A stretch of 22,507 bases of DNA from Candidatus Gottesmanbacteria bacterium. GTDB lineage: Bacteria > Patescibacteriota > Microgenomatia > 2-02-FULL-39-11. The notes beneath the pieces are model-generated. The model was given only the letters and a program-made list of their open reading frames with translations, ran no database searches and had not been told where the DNA came from. The DNA lies in assembly GCA_016218275.1 (NCBI GenBank), contig JACREK010000154.1, positions 1 to 22,507 on the forward strand, given 5' to 3'. Below, in pieces: positions 1 to 6,937 of the stretch; the stretch's first letter is position 1, and each line of letters opens with the position of its first letter. The position numbers and the translations under genes are program-made.

Positions 1-510
1 CTAAAAGAGACGGTTTTGAGTCTTGAAGAAGTATTAAGTGATGAGAATTTAGAGAAGATTAAAAAGTTAGTTGATATTATTTCAAAATATGAAGATATCT
101 ATGTAATCGGTAGAGGCTTATCTTATCCCATTGCACTTGAGACAGCTTTAAAGATAAAAGAGGCTTCGTATATCCATGCCGAAGGATTTGCCGCGGGAGA
201 GCTGAAACATGGAGTGATTGCTTTGATTGAAAAAGGCATTCCTTGTATTGCCTTTTTACCGAATGATGAGACATATGGTGCCAATCTTGCCGGATGCATG
301 GAGATGAAGGCAAGAGGGGGGTTTATCATCGGAATTTCCTACAGATCCCATGAGATTTTTGATTACTATTTGCCTGTGAAGGATTGTGGTATTTCCTCAA
401 TTATTCCTTCGGTGGTTGTAGGTCAACTGATCGGCTATTATTTAGCGGTGAAGCATGGGCTTGATCCCGATAAACCTCGCAATCTGGCAAAATCTGTCAC
501 GGTAAAGTGA
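1..510 (+). CDS. glmS: Glutamine--fructose-6-phosphate aminotransferase, C-terminal part (5' end outside window)
   Basis: The reading frame is open from the first base, so this is the last 169 residues of a longer gene; the first in-window TTG is not a real start. The fragment is a SIS (sugar isomerase) domain with GRGLSYPIALETALKIKE, the HAEG...GELKHG segment and the C-terminal PRNLAKSVTVK, the signature end of GlmS. GlmS makes glucosamine-6-phosphate from fructose-6-phosphate and glutamine, the first committed step to UDP-GlcNAc and peptidoglycan; the SIS half is the isomerase. The glutaminase half would lie upstream. Its place before murF, mraY and murG fits wall precursor supply. The TGA stop lies inside a small palindrome that begins the following repeat element. 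Confidence 0.93.
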   Translation, partial: LKETVLSLEEVLSDENLEKIKKLVDIISKYEDIYVIGRGLSYPIALETALKIKEASYIHAEGFAAGELKHGVIALIEKGIPCIAFLPNDETYGANLAGCMEMKARGGFIIGISYRSHEIFDYYLPVKDCGISSIIPSVVVGQLIGYYLAVKHGLDPDKPRNLAKSVTVK

Positions 511-645
511 CACGTAGTGTCATTCCGATCCGCCAGGTGGCGTAGAGGAATCTCTCAGCTTATCTGAGAATGTATATTGTATACATGAGGGATCCCTCCA
601 CTTCGGGACGCACCGGTCTGGTGCATCCCTTCGGTCGGGATGACA
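508..645. repeat. Structured intergenic repeat-like element after glmS
   Basis: The whole glmS-hydrolase gap is built from inverted repeats. It opens with TGACAC-gta-GTGTCA (508-522, containing the glmS stop). An outer pair TGTCATTCCGA (518-528) and TCGGGATGACA (635-645) encloses TCTCAG/CTGAGA (553-569), ATGTATA/TATACAT (570-586), the palindrome GAGGGATCCCTC (587-598) and a GGGACGCACC/GGTGCATCCC stem with one mismatch (605-629). This layout resembles REP/MITE-like intergenic elements with a GTCATTCC...GGGATGACA frame seen in many bacteria. It may also stop or process glmS transcripts, but there is no clear T-tract. Confidence 0.6.
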
Positions 646-658
646 ATGAAATAATTTT

Positions 659-1384
659 ATGAAAAATATTCCCATATTAATACTGCATGGTTGGAATCTT
701 TCTGCGGCAAAATTTAAACCTTTGCAGGATGAGTTGGTAAGACGTGGGTTTCAAGTTTTATGTCCTGATCTTCCCGGATTTGGCAAAGAGAAAAAACCCG
801 ATAAACCATTTTTTCTTTCAGATTATGTTTCTTTCGTAGAAAGAAAGTTAAATTCAAAAAGAATCGAAAAAGTGATTCTTGTGGGACACTCATTTGGGGG
901 AAGAATAGGGATAAAGTTAGCCGTTCAAAACCCAAAACTGCTTCATGCGCTTATTTTAACCGGCACACCCGGGATAAATCCGGTGCCCGGGCCGAAAATA
1001 TTATTTTTCCTCTTTCTGGCAAAAACTGGCAATGCCATATTTTCTTTGCCAGTCTTATCGGTATTTAAAGACAAGCTCCGTCACTTGTTATACAAAATAG
1101 CAAGAGCAACCGATTTTTATAATACCGACAAAAAAATGCGGGAGACTTTTAAAAATATAGTTAGAGAAAATCTGAGTTCTTATCTAAAAAAGATTACAAT
1201 ACCAACCTTGTTCCTGTGGGGAAAAGAAGACATGATAGTTCCATTAAGAATTGCCCAAGCAATGTCTGAGTTGATGGTTGACGCAAAGTTAGTTGTAATT
1301 CCTGAGGCAAGACATGGTCTTCCTTGGACTCATCCAAAAATATTTGTTGCGGAAATGGAAAAATTTCTGGAAAAGATAGAATAA
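659..1384 (+). CDS. Alpha/beta-fold hydrolase
   Basis: This 241-residue protein has the canonical alpha/beta hydrolase layout: an oxyanion segment LHGWN near residues 9-13, nucleophile elbow GHSFGG with Ser78, an acid at Asp191 in WGKEDMIVP, and the catalytic His219 in EARHGLPW. The region around 110-150 (hydrophobic, then basic) is the likely lid. No signal peptide is visible, so it is probably cytosolic. Substrate cannot be told from sequence; esterase, lipase-like and peptidase members share this pattern. It sits between glmS and a MurF-like ligase, but nothing ties it to wall synthesis beyond position. No clear Shine-Dalgarno site precedes the ATG; the start was chosen because the first strand, KNIPILILHG, begins at once. 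Confidence 0.88.
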   Translation: MKNIPILILHGWNLSAAKFKPLQDELVRRGFQVLCPDLPGFGKEKKPDKPFFLSDYVSFVERKLNSKRIEKVILVGHSFGGRIGIKLAVQNPKLLHALILTGTPGINPVPGPKILFFLFLAKTGNAIFSLPVLSVFKDKLRHLLYKIARATDFYNTDKKMRETFKNIVRENLSSYLKKITIPTLFLWGKEDMIVPLRIAQAMSELMVDAKLVVIPEARHGLPWTHPKIFVAEMEKFLEKIE

Positions 1385-1434
1385 TGCATTGAACAAAATT
1401 AAGCTATAGCTTTTGTTTGGTAGGTTTATAAAAT

Positions 1435-3045
1435 ATGCAGATATTTATTTATATAGTAATCATATCTTTTTTAGTCAGAACAATAAGGAATATTTTCTAT
1501 CAGACATTTTTATGGCAATTGAAAGAATACAGGATTGATAGACTTTGGACACATCTTTCAACAGAGCAAGGAAGAAAATTAATTTTGGGTCCAGTAACTT
1601 TGATTAAATGGATACTTTTAATATTTATTATAGGAAGTATTATTACTGTTAATTTAAGTTTTTTGGGATTGTTTGCTTATTTTACGTTTGGAATTATTTG
1701 GATTTTAGAAGCGGCAATATATATCAGAGAATTAATCAGCAGGGGTTGGAGAATTCCTAGATTAACCTTAAAAATAATTATTATTTTGGGACTTTCTTTT
1801 ACTTTTCAGTTTGGTCAACTCATTTCTGGCAATTTAATTGATGAACTTTTTACGGGACCATTTCTTGATAAGTTACTTGCTCCTTCAATTGCCCTTTTTA
1901 TTATCCTTGCCAATATTCCCTCTTCAATTTTCAAGAAAATTATTATTATTTTAGCCAGAAAGAAAATTTCACAATTTAAAAATTTGGAAGTAATCGGAAT
2001 TACTGGAAGTTATGGGAAAACTTCCACCAAGGAGTTTCTGGCCACTATCTTAAGTGAAAAATTTAAAGTTGCGAAAACGCCAGAATTTACCAATACGGAT
2101 ATCGGAGTTGCAAAATATATTATGCAAGAATTAATGCCAGATCATGAGGTATTTTTGGCAGAGATGGGTGCATATAAAAAGGGAGAAATAGAAGCTATTT
2201 GCAATATGGTAAGACCAAAAATGGGAATTATAACTGGTATCAATGAGCAACATTTAGAATTATTTGGGTCAATCGAAAATACCAAAAAAGCTAAATTTGA
2301 GCTGATAGAAAGTTTACCGCAGCAAGGAACTGCGATTTTCAATGGCGATAATAGTTACTGTTTACAAATGGCCCAGTGGAGTAAAAAACGGGGATTAAAA
2401 ACTTTTATATATAATAAAACCCGCGATGTAAAAAATATTATGGTTTTTAAGGATCATATTGAATTTACATTTGTCGCCGCTAATAAAAAATATAAGTTTT
2501 CAGTCAATTTGCTAGGAAAACAAACAATTGAAAATCTTTTAGCTGCTATTTATGCGGCAAAAAGTCTAGGACTTACAGTGGAAGCGATTAAAAACGGACT
2601 AGCCGGGATTATTCCTACCCCAAAGACTATGCAGTTGGCAGGTAAACTTAATGGAATGACATTAGCAGATGATACATTTAACGCCAATCCGGATGGAGTG
2701 ATGGCCGCTTTGAACTATATGAAGATTTATAAGGGTAAAAAAATACTTGTTTTGACTCCTTTAATTGAATTGGGTAATGATGCGGATAAAATACACAAAA
2801 ATTTGGGGAAAAAGGCAGCTCAAGTCTGTGATCTGATACTTTTAACCAATTTAAATTATAATAAGCCATTTCTTGAAGGTGCCAATGCTTCCTCCGGCAG
2901 CAAGAAAGTGCAGATAGTCAATACTGTGGTAGGAATTAGATTAATCAGACAAAATATAGATAGAGACGGAATAGTTGTCTTTGAAGGCAAAGAGGCAGGA
3001 AAAATGTTAGATAAGTTATTATCCTTCGAGAGAGTCCCGATGTAA
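1435..3045 (+). CDS. murF: MurF-like Mur ligase with N-terminal membrane domain
   Basis: This 536-residue protein starts with about 175 residues rich in hydrophobic helices (about 2-19, 55-98, 111-130, 150-172), then a Mur ligase: ATP P-loop GITGSYGKTS (188-197), the TPEFTNTDIG segment, EMGAYKKGEI (243-252), GINEQHLELFGS (268-279) and a C-terminal domain with DDTFNANPDGVMAAL. The last motif is typical of MurF, which adds D-Ala-D-Ala to the UDP-MurNAc peptide. The usual soluble MurF domain 1, which binds UDP-MurNAc, is not recognisable; membrane helices take its place, so the enzyme may work at the membrane. A MurT-like or other Mur ligase role remains possible. The C-terminus runs into a hairpin repeat and may have been altered by it. 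Confidence 0.82.
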   Translation: MQIFIYIVIISFLVRTIRNIFYQTFLWQLKEYRIDRLWTHLSTEQGRKLILGPVTLIKWILLIFIIGSIITVNLSFLGLFAYFTFGIIWILEAAIYIRELISRGWRIPRLTLKIIIILGLSFTFQFGQLISGNLIDELFTGPFLDKLLAPSIALFIILANIPSSIFKKIIIILARKKISQFKNLEVIGITGSYGKTSTKEFLATILSEKFKVAKTPEFTNTDIGVAKYIMQELMPDHEVFLAEMGAYKKGEIEAICNMVRPKMGIITGINEQHLELFGSIENTKKAKFELIESLPQQGTAIFNGDNSYCLQMAQWSKKRGLKTFIYNKTRDVKNIMVFKDHIEFTFVAANKKYKFSVNLLGKQTIENLLAAIYAAKSLGLTVEAIKNGLAGIIPTPKTMQLAGKLNGMTLADDTFNANPDGVMAALNYMKIYKGKKILVLTPLIELGNDADKIHKNLGKKAAQVCDLILLTNLNYNKPFLEGANASSGSKKVQIVNTVVGIRLIRQNIDRDGIVVFEGKEAGKMLDKLLSFERVPM

Positions 3046-3104
3046 CGTCGGGACGAATCGAGAAGTATATCGAATAGTTCTCGACTCGGAACGTTAAACG
3101 TTCC
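3034..3104. repeat. Palindromic element at the murF 3' end
   Basis: Two perfect hairpins lie close together: GTCCCGA/TCGGGAC (3034-3040 and 3048-3054), whose loop contains the murF TAA stop, and the 17-nt palindrome GGAACGTTAAACGTTCC (3088-3104). Neither is followed by a T-tract. The block fills most of the gap before the DegT gene and appears to overlap the last codons of murF. It is probably an inserted repeat; a role in mRNA end formation is possible. Confidence 0.5.
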
Positions 3105-3125
3105 TTCGCTCGAACAATAAAGAAT

Positions 3126-4394
3126 ATGTTTGAATTTCCTATTGCTATAGGGCTTTCACCTAATACTCAAACAGATGATATTTGGCAGGCTTTAAATGCT
3201 CTTTTTATGCCATGGAGCTGGAAAGAGGGCAGTAGTGTAGAGAAGGCAGAAAAATGGTTTAAGGATTATTTTGGAGTAAGTGACGCTGTTTCATTCAATA
3301 GCGGAAGATCAGCTTTATATGCTTTATTGAAAATATTCAATATAGGGAGAGGCGATGAAGTAATACTTCAGGCTTTCACTTGTGTGGCAGTACCGGATCC
3401 GGTTATTTGGACAGGTGCAAAACCGATTTTTGTCGATATTGAAGAAACTTTGAATATCGACCCCGGACTATTGGAAAAGCATATAAACAAAAAAACGAAG
3501 GCAATAATTGTTCAACATACTTTTGGGATACCGGCAAAAATTGAAATGATTGCAAAAATTGCTCAAAAATATAATTTGATACTGATAGAAGACTGTGCAC
3601 ACTGTATAGGAGCAACTTATAAGGACAAAAAAATCGGTACATTTGGCGATGCCGCTTTTTTCAGTTTCGGCAGAGATAAAGTAATTTCGAGCGTTTTCGG
3701 AGGAATGGCCATAATAAATGGAAAATTCAATCCTTCGACTTCGCTCAGGACAAGAATGGAAAATGGAAAATTGAGAGAGTTTCAACAAAAATTAAATTAC
3801 CCTTCGTATTTTTGGATTTTGCAGCAGCTTTTGCATCCAATTGCCTTTGCGATTATTCTTCCCTTATACAATATTTATCTGGGGAAATTAATTCTGTTTC
3901 TTTTGCAGAAGTTAAATCTTTTATCCTTCCCTCTTTTTCCCGAAGAAAAACTGGGAAATAAACCGGATATTTTTCCACTCAAATATCCAAACGCACTGGC
4001 TCAATTAGTATTGGTTCAACTGGAAAAACTGGATAAATATAACCTATTCAGACGGGAAACGGCAGCCTATTATTTCCGTCAGTTAAAAGAATTTCCAAAC
4101 ATCCAATTGCCCGCAAGGGGAAAAGGAGCAATTTATCTGAGATTTAATATACTTATAAAAAATGCAGAAGAATTATTAAAAATAGCAAGAAAGAAAGGAT
4201 TAGTACTTGGTAATTGGTATAAGAATATTATTGATCCACGAGGTGTGTTATACGGAAAGATTGGATATAAGAAAGGAAGTTGTCCTAGTGCAGAAAAAAC
4301 AGCCGGACTTTCAGTAAATTTACCAACTTATCCGAGATTAACCATGATAGATTTAAAAAGGATAGTTGACTTGATACCGGTTCGTCATAGCTAA
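3126..4394 (+). CDS. DegT/DnrJ/EryC1/StrS family PLP-dependent aminotransferase
   Basis: This 422-residue fold-type I PLP enzyme shows NSGRSALYALLK (58-69), GDEVILQAFTCVAVPDPVIW for cofactor phosphate and substrate contacts, EDCAH with Asp156 pairing the PLP ring nitrogen, and SFGRDKVIS with Lys185 as the Schiff-base lysine. Family members aminate nucleotide-linked keto sugars for surface glycans; the exact substrate is unknown. A segment at about 198-221 is not family sequence: it is made by two inserted DNA repeats (3726-3757 and 3755-3774) read in frame right after the PLP-lysine region. The next gene is a FemAB-like transferase 24 nt downstream, so the two may share a transcript and a surface-polymer task. 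No clear Shine-Dalgarno precedes the ATG. Confidence 0.85.
   Translation: MFEFPIAIGLSPNTQTDDIWQALNALFMPWSWKEGSSVEKAEKWFKDYFGVSDAVSFNSGRSALYALLKIFNIGRGDEVILQAFTCVAVPDPVIWTGAKPIFVDIEETLNIDPGLLEKHINKKTKAIIVQHTFGIPAKIEMIAKIAQKYNLILIEDCAHCIGATYKDKKIGTFGDAAFFSFGRDKVISSVFGGMAIINGKFNPSTSLRTRMENGKLREFQQKLNYPSYFWILQQLLHPIAFAIILPLYNIYLGKLILFLLQKLNLLSFPLFPEEKLGNKPDIFPLKYPNALAQLVLVQLEKLDKYNLFRRETAAYYFRQLKEFPNIQLPARGKGAIYLRFNILIKNAEELLKIARKKGLVLGNWYKNIIDPRGVLYGKIGYKKGSCPSAEKTAGLSVNLPTYPRLTMIDLKRIVDLIPVRHS
3726..3757. repeat. 32-nt inserted repeat, copy 1 (inside the DegT gene)
   Basis: These 32 nt are identical to 4535-4566 in the next gene. The core CCTTCGACTTCGCTCAGGA is a short imperfect-palindromic element. 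Here it is translated as the NPSTSLRT segment in a loop of the aminotransferase. It is read in a different frame from copy 2, so the identity is at DNA level and not from protein homology. Confidence 0.85.
3755..3774. repeat. AT-rich 20-nt repeat, copy 1 (inside the DegT gene)
   Basis: AATGGAAAATGGAAAATTGA directly abuts the PSTSLRT repeat and is identical to 22246-22265 in ileS. It encodes MENGKL here. It is made of AATGGAA units and looks like part of a composite insertion. Confidence 0.7.
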
Positions 4395-4411
4395 AACGAT
4401 CCGGGATCGTT
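4395..4411. repeat. Perfect 17-nt palindrome between the DegT and FemAB genes
   Basis: AACGATCCGGGATCGTT is an exact inverted repeat (8-bp arms, 1-nt centre) occupying most of the 24-nt gap. It has no T-tract. It resembles in size and layout the palindrome at 3088-3104. Possibly an RNA processing or folding element, or a repeat remnant. Confidence 0.5.
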
Positions 4412-4418
4412 AATACGT

Positions 4419-5465
4419 ATGGAAATCAGAGAGATAACAGATAAATATATTTGGGAGAAATTTATAAGTGAAAGTTCTCCTCAAAGTCTTTTCCAGTCAT
4501 GGAACTGGGGAGAAACCATTAAAAAATTTCAAATTTCAATCCTTCGACTTCGCTCAGGACAAGAATTAAAAATGAAAAATTTATGGAGATTAGGATTATA
4601 TGAGAAAGGAAAGCTAATTGGGATAGCCCAAGTTCAAAAAGTTGTGGCAAGAAGAGGAACTTTTCTCCACATACGCCATGGCCCAATATTCAAAGTTTGG
4701 ACTAAGAAATATCTCAACTTTTTATTAGATTTCCTGCGGCAATTAAGTCGAGAACAAAAAGTTAGTTTTATCCGCATCAGTCCTCTGATAGAAAATTCAG
4801 ATAAAAATAAAGCCTTTTTCCAAAATTTGGGTTTTATTGATGCTCCAATTCATAGGATGGACGGGGAATACTGCTGGGTTTTGGATATTGACAGAGACGA
4901 ATCAACCATTTTGTCTGGGATGAGGAAAACCACCCGTTATCTGATAAGACAAGCCCAAAAAATGAATGTGGAAATTGTAAAAAGCAAAAACAGTAAAGAC
5001 TTGGATGAGTTCATTACACTATATGAACATACTGCAGCAAGACATCATTTCGTGAAACATAAAGGAATAATTGAAGAATTCAATAGGTTAATGGATGATA
5101 ATCAGATTTTATTATTCAAAGGATATTATCAAAAAAAACTTTTGGCGGGAGCGTTAATAGTTTTTTATAATCATCAGGCAATATATCACCACAGCGCTTC
5201 CGAAGAAGGGAAAATTCCCGTAAATTATCTGCTGCAATGGGAGGCAGTGAAAGAGGCAAAGAAAAGAGGAAAAACATTGTACAATTTCTGGGGGATTGCA
5301 CCAGAGGGAAATAACCGGCATCCGTGGCGCGGTTTAACTCTATTCAAGAAAGGCTTTGGCGGCAGAATGATTGAATATCTGCATGCAAAAGATCTCCCCC
5401 TCTCTACTTCATATTGTGCGACATATTTAGTGGAGTGGTTCAGAAAAGTTTTAAAAGGATATTAA
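4419..5465 (+). CDS. FemAB/FemX-like peptidyltransferase (GNAT fold)
   Basis: This 348-residue protein matches the FemABX family, which moves aminoacyl groups from tRNA to lipid II side chains to form peptidoglycan cross-bridges. Visible traits are SWNWGE near residues 28-32, MRKTTRYLIRQAQK (168-181), a second acetyltransferase-like half with LLAGALIVFY and YHHSASEE, and the closing NFWGIAP...LTLFKKGFGG segment common to the family. The long helical-arm insertion of staphylococcal FemA is not evident. Residues about 39-48 come from an inserted 32-nt repeat (4535-4566). Neighbouring wall genes support a cross-bridge role, but some relatives act on other acceptors. The ATG follows a palindrome, without a clear Shine-Dalgarno. 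Confidence 0.82.
   Translation: MEIREITDKYIWEKFISESSPQSLFQSWNWGETIKKFQISILRLRSGQELKMKNLWRLGLYEKGKLIGIAQVQKVVARRGTFLHIRHGPIFKVWTKKYLNFLLDFLRQLSREQKVSFIRISPLIENSDKNKAFFQNLGFIDAPIHRMDGEYCWVLDIDRDESTILSGMRKTTRYLIRQAQKMNVEIVKSKNSKDLDEFITLYEHTAARHHFVKHKGIIEEFNRLMDDNQILLFKGYYQKKLLAGALIVFYNHQAIYHHSASEEGKIPVNYLLQWEAVKEAKKRGKTLYNFWGIAPEGNNRHPWRGLTLFKKGFGGRMIEYLHAKDLPLSTSYCATYLVEWFRKVLKGY
4535..4566. repeat. 32-nt inserted repeat, copy 2 (inside the FemAB gene)
   Basis: Identical over 32 nt to 3726-3757 but read one base later, giving SILRLRSGQE. Flanked by AT-rich sequence (AAATTTCAAATTTC before, AAAAATGAAAAATTT after), similar in style to the AT-rich arm next to copy 1. Confidence 0.85.
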
Positions 5466-5472
5466 TTCATTT

Positions 5473-5501
5473 TTAAGATTTTTGCTTTTTTAGGTTATAA
5501 T
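5473..5501 (+). promoter_or_regulatory. Putative promoter of the dgkA gene, leaderless-type spacing
   Basis: TTAAGA (5473-5478), a 17-nt spacer and a perfect TATAAT (5496-5501) precede the ATG at 5509 by only 7 nt. Transcription would start at or next to the ATG, implying a leaderless or nearly leaderless mRNA. The -35 is weak (4 of 6 bases). Confidence 0.5.
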
Positions 5502-5508
5502 ACTTCTT

Positions 5509-5880
5509 ATGGACACTTTGCAAAAACACCATATTTCATTTAAAAACGCAATAGCCGGCATAATATGGGCTTTTTCCACGCAACCCAACTTCCGTGTTCA
5601 TGTGTTTTTGGCGACTGCGGCAATTCTGTTGGGAGTTTGGCTCTCGATAAGCTATCTGGAAATGTCGATGATTGTTTTTACCATTGTTTTTGGCTTAGGT
5701 ATAGAAATGGTAAATACGTCGATTGAAGCGATGACTGATTTGATTACCAGGGAGTGGAGAAAAGAAGCAAAAGTTGCAAAAGATGTCTCTGCCGGAATGA
5801 TGCTTTTTGCTGCAATAGGCACAGTAATTCTAGCCGGATTAATTTTTTTGCCAAAACTTATCAATATTTTTTTCCGGTAA
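5509..5880 (+). CDS. dgkA: Undecaprenol/diacylglycerol kinase (DgkA family)
   Basis: This 123-residue integral membrane protein has the family layout: an amphipathic N-terminus (SFKNAIAGIIWAF), membrane helices at about 33-49, 52-70 and 97-118, the active-site segment EMVNTSIE (66-73) and KDVSAGM (91-97). Family members phosphorylate diacylglycerol or, in Gram-positive-type lineages, undecaprenol. Among wall genes, undecaprenol kinase activity, regenerating the lipid carrier used by MraY and MurG, is the likelier role; sequence alone does not settle it. It is followed 10 nt later by mraY, so the two probably share an mRNA started by the promoter just upstream. Confidence 0.88.
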   Translation: MDTLQKHHISFKNAIAGIIWAFSTQPNFRVHVFLATAAILLGVWLSISYLEMSMIVFTIVFGLGIEMVNTSIEAMTDLITREWRKEAKVAKDVSAGMMLFAAIGTVILAGLIFLPKLINIFFR

Positions 5881-5890
5881 ATCTTCTCCT

Positions 5891-6931
5891 ATGAGTTTAT
5901 TGCTTAGTTTATTATTGGGATCATTCCTTGTCCATTTTTTAACTCTGGTACCATTTATCAATCTTTTGTACAAATTTAAACTGCAAAGACAGAAACAGCA
6001 GACAAAAGATGCGTTTAATCTTCCTACGCCGATTTTTGACGAACTGAATAAATTCAAAGTCGGTACTCCTGTTGGAGCAGGATTGCTGTTGATAGTTATT
6101 ACCACTATCCAATTTTTTTTGACATTCCCCCTTCTTTATTATTTCTGGATACCAATTTTTTCAATTTATCCAAATATCGCTTCAGAAGTTAAAATCCTTA
6201 TTTTTACTTTTATTTCTTTCGGATTTGTCGGTTTGTATGATGATATAAAAAAGGTGTTCGTCGGAAACGGCCGGGATAATTTTTTTGGTCTGAGGTTAAA
6301 TCATAAGCTTATTCTGGAATTAGTTCTGTCGACGGTTGTAGCTTTTTGGCTTTTTTCCGAACTTAAAATACAAATTATTCATATTCCATTTTTGGGTGTT
6401 GTTAATTTGGGATTACTGTATATACCCTTCGCCGCTTTTGTTCTGACTTCCTTTGCCAATGCTTATAACATCACCGACGGACTGGACGGATTGGCAGCCG
6501 GAGTACTCATGATTGCTCTTTCTTCTTTTTGGGTAATCTCAAGGGCGATTCTGGATACGCCTCTTTCTTTATTTATCGCCATTTGGTTAGGAGGATTGAT
6601 AGCATTTTTGTACTTTAACATTTTTCCCGCACGTATCTTTTTGGGTGATGTGGGAGCGCTGTCTTTTGGAGCAACCTTTGCCGTGATAGGACTGCTTATG
6701 GGCAAGACATTTTCACTTTTGGTAATTGGCGGTTTATTTGTAGCCGAAGTGACATCTTCTTTTGTACAGCTTGTCAGTAAAAGATATTTTGCTAGAAAGA
6801 TGATGAAAGCCGCACCGATTCATCTCTGGTTGCAGGAAAGAGGTTGGCAAGAATCAACGGTGGTGTTTCGGTCATGGATAGTAAGTTTGGTGCTGGCAAT
6901 TTTTGGATTATGGATAGCATTTCTTTCCTGA
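5891..6931 (+). CDS. mraY: Phospho-N-acetylmuramoyl-pentapeptide transferase (MraY)
   Basis: A polytopic membrane protein of 346 residues. It carries the Mg-binding Asp pair in GLYDDIKK (Asp117, Asp118), NAYNITDGLDG (190-200), FLGDVGAL with Asp253 and the C-terminal PIHLWLQERGW (309-319), all in MraY/WecA order. MraY transfers phospho-MurNAc-pentapeptide to undecaprenyl phosphate to form lipid I. The C-terminal motif, usually PIHHHFE..GW, is PIHLWLQERGW, so only the first of the His run is kept. Position between the lipid kinase and ftsW/murG supports MraY over a WecA-type glycan enzyme. The start is preceded by TCTTCTCCT, so no Shine-Dalgarno is present. Confidence 0.87.
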   Translation: MSLLLSLLLGSFLVHFLTLVPFINLLYKFKLQRQKQQTKDAFNLPTPIFDELNKFKVGTPVGAGLLLIVITTIQFFLTFPLLYYFWIPIFSIYPNIASEVKILIFTFISFGFVGLYDDIKKVFVGNGRDNFFGLRLNHKLILELVLSTVVAFWLFSELKIQIIHIPFLGVVNLGLLYIPFAAFVLTSFANAYNITDGLDGLAAGVLMIALSSFWVISRAILDTPLSLFIAIWLGGLIAFLYFNIFPARIFLGDVGALSFGATFAVIGLLMGKTFSLLVIGGLFVAEVTSSFVQLVSKRYFARKMMKAAPIHLWLQERGWQESTVVFRSWIVSLVLAIFGLWIAFLS

Positions 6932-6937
6932 AAAATA

